From: Verrucomicrobiota bacterium
GTDB taxonomy: Bacteria > Verrucomicrobiota > Verrucomicrobiia > Verrucomicrobiales > Verrucomicrobiaceae
Reading direction: 5' to 3'
DNA: 10,257 nucleotides
Assembly (NCBI GenBank): GCA_021413535.1
Contig: JAIOQF010000215.1
Location: 1-10,257 of the forward strand
The notes below the pieces were generated by a model. The model saw only the letters and a list, made by a program, of their open reading frames with translations. It did not search any database and was not told the origin of the DNA. Both the position numbers and the translations under genes were made by a program. This document shows positions 1 to 9,100 of this stretch, in pieces; within the stretch, counting starts at the first letter, position 1; each line of letters starts with the position of its first letter.

Positions 1-1547
1 CAAGCTTGCTTGGTGCAGTCGCACTTGCCATGGCGGAAACGGAAACCTCCAAGGCCAGCGTGGCCGACTTCGACGCCAGAGTCACGCGCGACATCAGCGA
101 AGTGCGCAGCGCCAATCCGGCCCTGGCCGGATTTGCCGATGTCGTGCAGAAGATCATGCCCAGCGTGGTCAGCATCAGCACTTACTCGAAGAAGGCCGCG
201 CACGGCGGCTTTGGCGGCGGCCCCAGCGAGGAAGAACTGAACAGCATCCCGCCTTGGTTTCGTCAGTGGTTTGAGGAACAGCAGCAGCAGGGCCAGGCCC
301 CAGGTCAACGCAAACGCCAAGCTCCGCAGCAGCCGAGGAAACCTGTGCAGACCGGTCTCGGATCAGGCGTGCTCCTGACTGACAACGGCTACATCATGAC
401 CAACAACCACGTCGTGGATGGCGCGGATCAGTTAAAAGTGATCGTTGGCGACAAAGCCGGCAAAGAATACGATGCCAAGGTCATCGGAACCGATCCGCAG
501 AGCGACATCGCGCTCATCAAGATCGAAGGCACCAATTTCCCGCACGCCACCATTGGCGACAGTTCCAAGCTCCGCGTGGGTGACATCGTGCTTGCTCTCG
601 GTTCGCCCATGGGGCTGGATCAATCCGTTACTCACGGCATCGTCAGCGCCTTGGGCCGCAGCAACATGGGCATCATCGGCAATGCCAAACAGGCCGGCTT
701 TGAAAACTTCATCCAGACCGATGCCGCGATCAATCCCGGCAACTCCGGCGGCCCGCTCGTGGACAGCCAGGGACGCGTGATCGGCATCAATGCGGCGATC
801 GAAACCCGCAGCGGCATGTTCTCCGGCATCGGTCTCGCGATCCCGATCAACATGGCGCTCAACAACGTCCACGACCTTCTGGCAGGCGGCAAAGTGGAGC
901 GCGGATTCCTCGGAATTCAGATGGGCGAAGTGGACCCCAGCATGGTGGATCTCCTCGACCTCAAGGACGAGAACGGCGTGACGGTATCCAGAATGGTGCC
1001 GGACTCGCCCGCCCAGAAGGCCGGCTTTGAGGAAGGAGATGTCATCATCTCCGCCCAAGGCCAGAAAGTGCAGGATCTTTCCAAGCTCCGCCTGATGATC
1101 AGCTCCCAGCGGCCCGGGACCGATGTGAAATTCGGAGTCGTGCGCATGAATGAAAAGACCCGTAAGCCCGAGCGCAAAGAACTGATCGCCAAGCTCGACA
1201 AGCTTCCGGACAATCCCAGCCTGACCTCGGTGAAACCTAAGCCCAGTGCGCCGAAGTCCGCCGCCAGTTCCTTCATCGAAGGCGTGAGGGTGGAAAACAT
1301 CACCGACGATCTCCGGCAGAACTACAACATCGAGAAAGAGGTTCAAGGCGTCGTGGTCACGAATGTGGATGAAAAAAGCCAGGCATTTAAGGTCGGACTG
1401 GAAGAAGGCGATGTGATCACGCAGGTAAATCGCAAGCCCGTCACCACGCTCAGTGATGCCAGCGAGAACAAGGGTCAGCCCGGCGAGATCGTGCAGCTCA
1501 AGATCATTCGCAGCGGCCAGACCAAGTTCCTCGCGGTGAAGAATTGA
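1..1547 (+). CDS. htrA: HtrA/Deg-family periplasmic serine endoprotease (5' truncated by window edge)
   Basis: An ATP-independent periplasmic protease/chaperone that degrades or refolds misfolded envelope proteins. Residue numbers count from the TTG at 6. The frame is open to the left edge, and residues 1-10 look like the end of a signal peptide with an A-M-A cleavage site, so the true start lies outside the window and TTG is probably not the start. A trypsin-like domain follows (about 40-290). The catalytic triad is complete: His135 in TNNHVVDGAD, Asp167 in DPQSDIAL and Ser247 in NPGNSGGP. PDZ1 spans about 296-395, beginning with the RGFLGIQ carboxylate-binding loop. PDZ2 spans about 426-513. 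A Gly/Pro/Gln-rich stretch at about 65-116 sits where DegP has its regulatory LA loop, and a Lys/Pro/Ser-rich linker (about 386-425) joins the PDZ domains. These help explain a length above that of E. coli DegP (474 aa). Two PDZ domains fit DegP or DegQ, which I cannot separate. It ends convergent to the efflux operon. Any promoter lies upstream of the window. Confidence 0.95.
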   Translation, partial: SLLGAVALAMAETETSKASVADFDARVTRDISEVRSANPALAGFADVVQKIMPSVVSISTYSKKAAHGGFGGGPSEEELNSIPPWFRQWFEEQQQQGQAPGQRKRQAPQQPRKPVQTGLGSGVLLTDNGYIMTNNHVVDGADQLKVIVGDKAGKEYDAKVIGTDPQSDIALIKIEGTNFPHATIGDSSKLRVGDIVLALGSPMGLDQSVTHGIVSALGRSNMGIIGNAKQAGFENFIQTDAAINPGNSGGPLVDSQGRVIGINAAIETRSGMFSGIGLAIPINMALNNVHDLLAGGKVERGFLGIQMGEVDPSMVDLLDLKDENGVTVSRMVPDSPAQKAGFEEGDVIISAQGQKVQDLSKLRLMISSQRPGTDVKFGVVRMNEKTRKPERKELIAKLDKLPDNPSLTSVKPKPSAPKSAASSFIEGVRVENITDDLRQNYNIEKEVQGVVVTNVDEKSQAFKVGLEEGDVITQVNRKPVTTLSDASENKGQPGEIVQLKIIRSGQTKFLAVKN

Positions 1548-1568
1548 CCGCCCTGTCACGATCCAGCA
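1548..1568. other. Short convergent intergenic gap
   Basis: Only 21 bases separate the TGA of the HtrA gene from the TGA of the outer membrane factor gene on the other strand. I see no stem-loop with a T-tract on either strand here. Termination must therefore occur inside the opposite gene, be Rho-dependent, or use a weak structure I cannot recognise. The heptamer accgccc occurs at 1547-1553 and again at 1578-1584 as a direct repeat, probably by chance. Confidence 0.7.
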
Positions 1569-2978
1569 TCACCAGGCACCGCCCAGCGCTTTGATCAGCG
1601 CCACCGTCGCATTCAGCCGGCGCGATTGCAGTTCGATGGAATTGCGCTTCGTGTTCAACGCCGCGGCCTGAACGACGACGACGTTGATATAGCTCAGCGT
1701 CCCCGCCTTGTATTGATTTGTCGCAATGCGCTCGCTCTCCAGCGCGGCCCGCACCGCCTCGTCCTGCGCGACAGACTCCTCTGCGAGGATGCGCAGGGTG
1801 GCCAGGGCATCCTCCACTTCTTGCAGCGATGTGAGAACCGTCTGACGGTAGTCAGCCACCGTTCCCTTCCAGGCAGCATCCGCCTGCGCTTTCGCCGCCA
1901 CCCGCTGGCCGCGATCGAGGATCGGCTGCGCCAGATCCACTCCCAGCGACCAGAAGTTGTTCGACTTGGCGAACAAGTCGGCCAGTCCACGCCAGCCCTC
2001 GTCCGCATTCAGTATCAGGCTGGGAAAAAATGCGGCCCGCGCCACGCCCACTCGCGCGTTTGCCGCAGCGACACGGCGCTCCGCAGCGGCGATATCCGGC
2101 CGGCGTTGCAACAAAGTCGATGGAGTGGTCGATGGCAGCGAAGGGATACGAGCGGCCAATGCGGCATCTTTGACATCGAAGGCCGCGGGTGCCCGGCCTG
2201 TGAGATTGGCCAGCGCGTGTTCCAGCGTCGCGCGCAGCACACCAACTTCGATTAACGCGACGCGCGCGTTGGCCAGTTGCGTCTGAGCCAGTGCGATGTC
2301 GGCGCCCGAAGCGACGCCTTGGGCTTCGCGGTTTTTCGTAAGATCGAGGGACTTCTGATAGCTTGCCACCTCGCTCTCCAAAAGGCGTTTCTGCGCATCG
2401 GAGGCGCGTAATGAGAAATAAGTTTGTGCCGCCTGTGTTTGCAGGCTCAGCAAAGTGGACTCCACATCTGCCTGCGCAGCCTGAGCATCTGCGGTGGCAG
2501 CATTCGCACCCCGGCGCAAGCGGCCCCAGAGATCCGCCTCCCAAGTTGACGCGAAGGTGACCGAGCGGGATTTCTGCAAGCCCGAGCCACGATTGGTGAG
2601 CGAGTTGGGATTCGTGGAGCCGCCTTGCGTCCCGCTCTTGCTGCGCGTGGCGGAAGCATTGGCGTCGAGGGTTGGAATGAAAGCCATCTTCGCAGACATG
2701 AGCAGCGCGGCGGTTCCCTCAGCGCGCGCGGCGGCGGATTGCAGCGACTGATTGGAAACTTCCACCGCCTTCACGATGGCGTTTAATTCCGAGTCGTGAA
2801 ACACGCTCCACCAATCGCCATGCGGCAGATGGGCCGCAGGCTGGGCGAGCTTCCAGCCGGCACTTTCCTTGAAATGAGCAGGCACATCCATCTCCGGCGC
2901 TTGGTATTTCGGCGTAAAATTACAGCCGCCACCAATGACGATAAAAAATGGCAGGACGATTCGCGGGAAGTTTTTCAT
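1569..2978 (-). CDS. Outer membrane factor of RND efflux pump, OprM/NodT family lipoprotein
   Basis: The outer membrane channel of the tripartite pump. It trimerises into a beta-barrel plus a periplasmic alpha-barrel tunnel. The chosen ATG at 2978-2976 gives 469 aa, normal for the family. The reading frame stays open upstream to 3254, but that part runs through the end of mdtC and has no family features. From the chosen start there is a short basic N-terminus, a hydrophobic stretch (about 7-18) and Cys19 in GGGCNFTPKYQAP, matching the family's lipid-anchored GC-x-x-x-P-x-Y-x-x-P start. Family marks follow: DWWSVFHDSELN (about 55-66), WEADLWGRLRRG (146-157), LLQRRPDIAAAE (289-300), AANARVGVARAAFFPSL (305-321) and WSLGVDLAQPILDRG (343-357). 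The C-terminus ALIKALGGAW is typical. Two long helical repeats (about 160-255 and 365-455) fit the coiled-coil hairpins. It is last in the operon and overlaps mdtC by 4 bp. It resembles OpmB of muxABC-opmB in position, but orthology is not proven. The lipobox has Gly rather than Leu at -3. Confidence 0.95.
   Translation of the reverse strand: MKNFPRIVLPFFIVIGGGCNFTPKYQAPEMDVPAHFKESAGWKLAQPAAHLPHGDWWSVFHDSELNAIVKAVEVSNQSLQSAAARAEGTAALLMSAKMAFIPTLDANASATRSKSGTQGGSTNPNSLTNRGSGLQKSRSVTFASTWEADLWGRLRRGANAATADAQAAQADVESTLLSLQTQAAQTYFSLRASDAQKRLLESEVASYQKSLDLTKNREAQGVASGADIALAQTQLANARVALIEVGVLRATLEHALANLTGRAPAAFDVKDAALAARIPSLPSTTPSTLLQRRPDIAAAERRVAAANARVGVARAAFFPSLILNADEGWRGLADLFAKSNNFWSLGVDLAQPILDRGQRVAAKAQADAAWKGTVADYRQTVLTSLQEVEDALATLRILAEESVAQDEAVRAALESERIATNQYKAGTLSYINVVVVQAAALNTKRNSIELQSRRLNATVALIKALGGAW
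2975..2978 (-). promoter_or_regulatory. ATGA overlap coupling mdtC stop to outer membrane factor start
   Basis: Read on the - strand, the ATG of the outer membrane factor and the TGA of mdtC share the four bases ATGA. The bases just upstream of this ATG (revcomp of 2979-3000) are CACCTGCTTC-like and contain no purine-rich Shine-Dalgarno site. Termination-reinitiation coupling is the likely way it is translated (inference). Confidence 0.8.
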
Positions 2979-5900
2979 GAAGCAGGTGAAAGGTCGGCAG
3001 GAGGCAAGGCAGACGTGATGTTGCGCCGACCGCGAATTCTTTTCAAGCACCACAACCGGATGCTGTCGAAGATCAAATACACCACTGGCGTGGTGTAGAG
3101 CGTGAGCGCCTGACTGACAATCAAGCCGCCCACCACCGCCACGCCCAGTGGCCGCCGCAGTTCCGAACCTGTGCCGGTGCCCAGCGCGAGCGGCAACGCT
3201 CCCAGCAACGCCGCGGCCGTGGTCATGAGGATCGGTCGCAGACGGAGCTGACAAGCCTGAAAAATGGCATCACGCGAACTGAGCCCGTTCTCACGTTCAG
3301 TTTGCAGCGCAAAATCGATCATCATGATGGCATTCTTTTTCACGATGCCAATGAGCAGGAAGATGCCGATCATGGCCATCACGCTAAACTCCAGACCGCA
3401 GGCCGACAGCGCCAGCAGCGCGCCCGCACCCGCCGAAGGCAGCGTCGATAGAATCGTGAGCGGATGGAGAAAACTTTCATACAACATGCCGAGCACCAGA
3501 TAAATTACCAGCAGCGCGACGATGATGAGAATCGGCATGCTGTCCATCGAGGCTTGGAAGGCACCCGCAGTCCCGGTAAAGCTGCGCTGCACATCTTCGG
3601 GGATGCCAATTCGGTTCACGGCATTGGTGACTGCGGCGCTCGCTTCAGCGAAGCCGATGCCGGGCGCGATGTTATAGGAGAAAGTAAGCGCGGCAAACTG
3701 ACCTTGGTGGTTGACCGACAATGGCGCGGGGGTGGAGTCCCAGCGGGAGAGCTGATTGAGCGGCACCAGTTTGCCGGAGGCGTTGCGCACCATGACATGC
3801 TCCAAAGCAGCGGGGTCGTCATTCTGTGAGGCTTCGAGCACGACGCGATATTGATTCAACGGCGCGTAGATCGTGGTGACAAGCCGCTGGCCGAATGAAC
3901 TGTTCAACGCGGCGTCCACAGCCTGCATGGTGACGCCCAGCCTTGCACAGGTTTCGCGGTCGATATTCAATTGGGTGACTGAACCCATGTCTTCGAAATC
4001 GCTGTTCACGTCGGTCAGTTCTTTGAGTCCTAGCAGTGCCTGTTTCACGCGAGGCTCCCATTCTCGCAACGCATTGAGATCGCTGGCTTTCAAGGTGTAT
4101 TGATACAGGGAACGGCTGGAGCGACCGCCCACGCGCAGGTCTTGCGAGGGCGATAAATAAAGAGATGCACCCGCAATCTTCGAAAACTTCAAACGGAAAC
4201 GCGCAAGAACGGCTTCAGAGGACTCGCGTTCAGCCGCTGGTTTGAGCGACACGAAAAGCATGCCGCTATTTTTTGATCCGCCCATGTGCGTGCCGGATCC
4301 CGTGCTGGCGTTAACGTTGGCCACGGCGGGATCGTCCCGCACCATCTCCGCGACCATGATGAGCTTCTCCCGCATGGCCTGGAAAGAGATGTTTTGATCC
4401 GCCGAGATGTTGCCGATGAGCAATCCGTTGTCCTGCTGCGGAAAAAAATTCTTCGGCATCGTGACATAGAGCCAGCCCGTCAGCGCCACGATGCCGGTCA
4501 GAGTCAGCAGTGTCAGCCAGCGGTGTCGCAACGCGATGGCCAGGGTGTCGGCATAGAATGATTGCAGCCAATGAAAAGCCTTGTCCGATTGCCGCGCAAA
4601 AAATCCCGGCGTGCGATCTTTCTTGCTGCCGGTGATCAGTCGGGCGCACATCATTGGCGTGGTGGTCAGCGAGACCACCAATGAAACGGCGATGGCCGCT
4701 GACAGCACCACCGCAAACTCCCGGAACAGCAGACCCATCAGGCCGCCCATAAGCAGGATCGGAATGAACACAGCGATCAGAGAAATGCTCATCGCGATGA
4801 CTGTAAACGTTACTTCGCGCGTGCCGCGTCGCGTGGCCTCCATGACCGGCATGCCGTTCTCGACGTGCCGCGTGATATTCTCCAAAACAACCACCGCATC
4901 ATCGACGACAAAGCCGGTGCTGATAGTCAGCGCCATAAGCGAGAGATTATCCAGGCTGTAGCCACAGAGATACATGATGCCGAAAGTGCCGATGAGCGAT
5001 ACCGGCACTGCAACTCCCGGAATCAACGTGGCCCGGGCGCGGCGCAAGAAGGCGAACACCACCAGCACCACCAGCAGCGTAGCGATGATCAGAGATCGCT
5101 GCACATCGTGGATCGACGCGCGAATGGTCACAGTGCGCTCCATCGTGAGATCAAGATTCATTGTTGGCGGCATGAGCGCCCGCAGGGCTGGCATCAGGGC
5201 TTTGATCCTGTCCACCACTTCGATGATGTTTGCGCCCGACTCCCGGAACACCACCAGCGAAACCGAGACTTTGCCGTTGGTGCTGCCGTAATTGAACGCA
5301 TCCTGCGTGGAGTCCTCAATCCGGCCGAGATCAGCCAGTCGGATGGCCGCGCCGTTTTTATAGCTCACGATGACATTCTTGTAGTCATCCGCCTTTGAGA
5401 GCTGATCGCTTGCGATCACCTGCCAGCGACGTTCGCCGTCTTCGATCACGCCCTTCGGCCGGTTGACATTCGAGGTCGAGATGGCGCTGCGCACATCTTC
5501 CATGGTGAGATTGGCCCGCGTCAGCGACGGCATGTCCATCGTGGCCCGTACCGCCGGCAACGAACTGCCGCCCAAGCTGACGCTACCCACGCCTTCGACT
5601 TGTGAGATTTTTTGCGCCAGCACCGTCGAAGCCGTATCATACATCTGCCCCGGCGTCGCAACATCCGAAGTCAGCGCCATGATCAAAATCGGCGAGTCTG
5701 CCGAGTTCGCCTTGCGGTAACTGGGATTGCTCGGCAGTCCGCTGGGCAGAAGATTCCGCGCGGCGTTGATGGCCGCCTGCACATCGCGCGCTGCGCTGTC
5801 CACTGTCCGGCTCATTTCAAACTGCAGGCTGATGCGAGTGCTTCCTGTATAAGATCTCGAAGTCATCTCCGTCACGCCCGCGATGCGTCCCAAGGTGCGC

Positions 5901-6103
5901 TCCAGCGGCGTCGCTACCGTGGCCGCCATCGTCTCCGGGCTCGCTCCCGGCAGCGATGCGGACACCGTGATCGATGGGAAGTCCACATTGGGCAGCGGCG
6001 CAACCGGCAGGTAAAAATACGCCAGTCCACCCGCCAATGTGACGGCGAGGGTCGCCAGCGTCGTCGCCACCGGCCGGTCGATGAAGGTGTCGGTGAAGCT
6101 CAT
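2975..6103 (-). CDS. mdtC: RND multidrug efflux permease, MdtC/MuxC type
   Basis: An inner-membrane proton/drug antiporter subunit of 1042 aa (E. coli MdtC is 1025). The N-terminus FIDRPVATTLATLAVTLAGG is family-typical. LPVAPLPNVDFPSITVSASL (32-51), ATPLERTLGRIAGVTEMTS (64-82) and SGLPSNPSYRKANSADSPI (121-139) follow MdtC rather than MdtB. The architecture is the usual duplicated one: TM1 (about 12-31), a large periplasmic loop (to about 335), TM2-6 (about 336-485), TM7 (about 526-546), a second large loop (to about 855), and TM8-12 (about 856-1012). The proton relay looks intact: Asp401-Asp402 in TM4 (GFVVDDAVV), Lys923 in TM10 (VKKNAIMMIDF), and Arg954 and Thr961 in TM11 (RLRPILMTT), corresponding to AcrB D407/D408, K940, R971 and T978. 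The cytoplasmic tail after TM12 is basic (KRIRGRR) and ends in a Pro/Ser/Ala stretch. ATGA overlaps join it to mdtB upstream and the outer membrane factor downstream. In E. coli, MdtB and MdtC form a B2C heterotrimer. Confidence 0.95.
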   Translation of the reverse strand: MSFTDTFIDRPVATTLATLAVTLAGGLAYFYLPVAPLPNVDFPSITVSASLPGASPETMAATVATPLERTLGRIAGVTEMTSRSYTGSTRISLQFEMSRTVDSAARDVQAAINAARNLLPSGLPSNPSYRKANSADSPILIMALTSDVATPGQMYDTASTVLAQKISQVEGVGSVSLGGSSLPAVRATMDMPSLTRANLTMEDVRSAISTSNVNRPKGVIEDGERRWQVIASDQLSKADDYKNVIVSYKNGAAIRLADLGRIEDSTQDAFNYGSTNGKVSVSLVVFRESGANIIEVVDRIKALMPALRALMPPTMNLDLTMERTVTIRASIHDVQRSLIIATLLVVLVVFAFLRRARATLIPGVAVPVSLIGTFGIMYLCGYSLDNLSLMALTISTGFVVDDAVVVLENITRHVENGMPVMEATRRGTREVTFTVIAMSISLIAVFIPILLMGGLMGLLFREFAVVLSAAIAVSLVVSLTTTPMMCARLITGSKKDRTPGFFARQSDKAFHWLQSFYADTLAIALRHRWLTLLTLTGIVALTGWLYVTMPKNFFPQQDNGLLIGNISADQNISFQAMREKLIMVAEMVRDDPAVANVNASTGSGTHMGGSKNSGMLFVSLKPAAERESSEAVLARFRLKFSKIAGASLYLSPSQDLRVGGRSSRSLYQYTLKASDLNALREWEPRVKQALLGLKELTDVNSDFEDMGSVTQLNIDRETCARLGVTMQAVDAALNSSFGQRLVTTIYAPLNQYRVVLEASQNDDPAALEHVMVRNASGKLVPLNQLSRWDSTPAPLSVNHQGQFAALTFSYNIAPGIGFAEASAAVTNAVNRIGIPEDVQRSFTGTAGAFQASMDSMPILIIVALLVIYLVLGMLYESFLHPLTILSTLPSAGAGALLALSACGLEFSVMAMIGIFLLIGIVKKNAIMMIDFALQTERENGLSSRDAIFQACQLRLRPILMTTAAALLGALPLALGTGTGSELRRPLGVAVVGGLIVSQALTLYTTPVVYLIFDSIRLWCLKRIRGRRNITSALPPADLSPAS
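6100..6103 (-). promoter_or_regulatory. ATGA overlap coupling mdtB stop to mdtC start
   Basis: On the - strand the mdtC ATG (6103-6101) overlaps the mdtB TGA (6102-6100) as ATGA. The purine-rich GAGAAAG at 6120-6114 lies 10 nt upstream of the ATG and could act as a modest ribosome binding site. Coupling and independent initiation are therefore both possible. Confidence 0.8.
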
Positions 6104-9100
6104 GCGATCAATGCTTTCTCGCGACGTGCTGGCGCCATTTTATCGAACAGCAAATAAATCACCGGCGTGGTAAACAACGTCAACAACTGACTGACCAACA
6201 ATCCGCCCACCATTGTCAGACCAAGCGGATGTCGCAGCTCCGAGCCCTCGCCGCCGCCGATCATCAGCGGCAGCGCACCGAGCAGCGCCGCGAGCGTTGT
6301 CATCAAAATTGGACGAAAGCGCAGCAGACAAGCCTGATAAATTGCCTCACGCGGCGACATCCCCTGCTCACGCTCGGCTTCCAATGCGAAGTCGATCATC
6401 ATGATCGCGTTCTTTTTCACAATACCAATCAGCAGCACGATGCCAATGATGGCCATCACACCGAGTTCTGTGTGCGTGAGTTTCAATGCCAGAAGTGCTC
6501 CGACCGCAGCACTGGGCAAGGTCGATAGAATCGTCACCGGATGAATGAAGCTTTCATAGAGAATGCCCAGCACCAGATACATCACGACCACCGCTGCCAG
6601 AATGAGAAGCAATTGATTGCCGAGCGCACCTTGAAAGGCCAGCGCTGTGCCTTCAAAACCGGTCTCGATGCTTTCCGGCATGCCGACTTCGCGCTCAATG
6701 CGATGTATTTCTTCCACCGCCGCACCGAGCGAAATTCCAGATGCGAGATTGAAACTCACCGTGATGGCGGGGAACTGATCCTGATGCGCGATGGCCAGCG
6801 TGGCGGGTTCCTCGACAATCTTCGCCACGGTGTTAAGCAAAATTTGCTGGCCTCCCGCGCCCGGCACGCGCACGTGATCGAACGACGCCAGTCCCCGTTG
6901 AAACTCTGGACCATACTCCAGCACCACTCGGTATTGTCCGCTCTGAGTGAAGATGGTGGACACCAAACGCTGACCAAAGGCGTTATAAAGTGCAGCATCA
7001 ATCGCGGCTGCGGTCACACCAAGACGACCCGCGTTATCGCGATCAATCACCACGCGCGCCTGAAGCCCTTTGTCGAGCAAGTCGTCGGCAACATCAGCGA
7101 GAAGCGGCGACTCTTTCATGCGCCGAACAAGTTTCGGCGTCCACGTTTGCAGTGCCGCCATGTCAGGCGATTGCAAAGTAAGCTGATACTGCGTGCGGCT
7201 CAGTCGATCTTCAATCGTGAGATCTTGCACGGGCTGAAGAAACAGTTGCGCACCAGGAATCAACTTCGCGCCATCTTGCAAGCGACGCACAATTTGCCCT
7301 GCGCTTGCATCGCGTTGGTTGCGCGGTTTCAAGTTGATCAACAGACGTCCGCTGTTCGGCGTGGTGTTGACGCCATCGACACCGATGAAGGATGACACAC
7401 TTTGGACGCTCGAATCTTTGAGCACCAGTTTCGTGAGTTCTTGCGTGCTCTGGCCCATCGCATGGAACGAAGTATTTTGCGGCGCTTCCACAATACCCTG
7501 AATGATGCCGGTGTCCTGCGCTGGGAAAAAGCCTTTCGCCACATCCAGATAAAGCACAACGGTCGCCGCGAGCGTGGCCAGGAAGATAAGCATCGTCGTC
7601 GCCTGATGATTCAGCACCACGCTCAGCACCCGGCCATAGAGAGCAATGATCGAATTAAAAACGCGAGCGACCAGGCTCGCGACCGGGCCTTCTTCGCCAT
7701 GATTCAGCAGGCGGGCGCACATCATTGGCGTCAGCGTCAGCGAGATGATCGCCGATATCACGATGGCAATCGCCAGCGTGATCGCGAACTCGCGGAACAG
7801 ACGACCCACGACATCCTGCATGAACAGCAGCGGGATGAGCACGGCAATGAGCGACAGTGTGAGTGAAATGATGGTAAAGCCGATCTGCCTTGCGCCCTTG
7901 AGCGCCGCCTGCATCGGGGCTTCGCCCTTCTCGATGTAGCGCATGATGTTTTCAATCATCACGATGGCGTCATCGACCACGAACCCAGTGGCAATGGTCA
8001 GCGCCATCAGCGTAAGATTGTTCAAACTGAAACCACAGAGCCACATGACACCGAAAGTGCCGACCAGCGACAGTGGCACCGCCACCGCCGGAATAATGGT
8101 GGCACGCACGCTGCGCAGAAAGACGAAGATCACGGCAACCACCAGTCCAATGGCAATCAGGAGTTCGATCTCCACGTCGTTGACCGAGGCGCGAATCGTG
8201 GTCGTGCGATCAGTCAGCAGCGTGATATCCACTGCGGGCGGCATGGTTTCGCGCAGCTTCGGCAGCAGGGCTTTGATGCTGTCTGCCACTTGAATGACGT
8301 TGGCACCCGGTTGGCGCTGCACGTTGACGACAACGGCGGGCTGCGTGTCCGCCCACGCGGCCAGGCGGATGTTCTCAGCATCGTCGACCACATCCGCGAC
8401 ATCAATCACTCGAACGGCCGCTCCATTTTTCCAGGTGATGACCAGCTTGCGGTAGTCATCAGCGGAGATCAGTTGATCATTGGCGTCGACGGTGCTGCTG
8501 CGCGTGGCGCTGTCGAAACTTCCCTTGGGCTGGTTCACATTTCCCGCCGCGATGGCCTGGCGCAAATCCTCGGTGCTGAGTCCGCGCGATGCGAGCGCGA
8601 CAGGATTCGCCCGGATGCGCACCGCCTGTCGCATCCCGCCGCTAAGCGAGACCAACCCGACTCCGGTGATTTGTGAAAGCTTCGGGGCGAGACGGGTATC
8701 AGCCACATCCTGCACCTTGATCAGCGGCAGTGTTTTTGAAGTGAGCGCGAGTGTGAGGATCGGCGCGTCAGCCGGGTTGACCTTGTTATAGATCGGCGGA
8801 TTGGGCAGGTCGGCCGGCAGCAGATTGGAGGCGGCATTCATCGCGGCCTGCACGCTTTGTTCAGCGATATCGAGCGCAAGTCCAAGCGTAAAACGCAATG
8901 TGATCACCGATGAGCCGCCGCTGCTGATGGAATACATTTGTGCAAGGCCGGGCATCTGGCCGAACTGCCGCTCCAACGGTGCGGTGATCGATGAGGTCAT
9001 CACTTCGGGACTGGCACCGGGATACAAGGTGGTGACTTGAATCGTCGGATAATCCACCTGCGGCAATGCAGACACCGGCAGCAAGCGATACGCCAGTGCA

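Noticed and set aside
6..8. TTG as the start codon of the HtrA gene.
   Set aside because: The frame is open to the window edge, and the first residues look like the end of a signal peptide without its basic N-region.
432..1559. A 375-codon open frame on the - strand, starting at a GTG just 9 nt after the outer membrane factor stop, which could look like a fifth operon gene.
   Set aside because: It lies entirely antisense to the conserved HtrA core. Its His/Asp/Gly-rich translation shows no recognisable domain, as expected for a GC-rich shadow frame.
1547..1584. Direct repeat accgccc flanking the convergent junction.
   Set aside because: Seven bases in GC-rich DNA are expected by chance. There is no mobile element or attachment-site context.
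1852..2544. A 230-codon - strand open frame in another phase inside the outer membrane factor gene.
   Set aside because: It is Arg/Gly/Cys-rich with no recognisable motif, and the overlapping frame carries all the family signatures.
2979..3254. A 92-codon upstream extension of the outer membrane factor frame.
   Set aside because: It overlaps the conserved TM11-12 end of mdtC and has no family similarity. A signal peptide with lipobox begins at the internal ATG (2978), which also forms the ATGA overlap.
6541..7395. A 284-codon + strand open frame.
   Set aside because: It is antisense to the well-conserved second periplasmic loop of mdtB, and its Arg/His/Gln-rich translation has no motif. It is a shadow frame.
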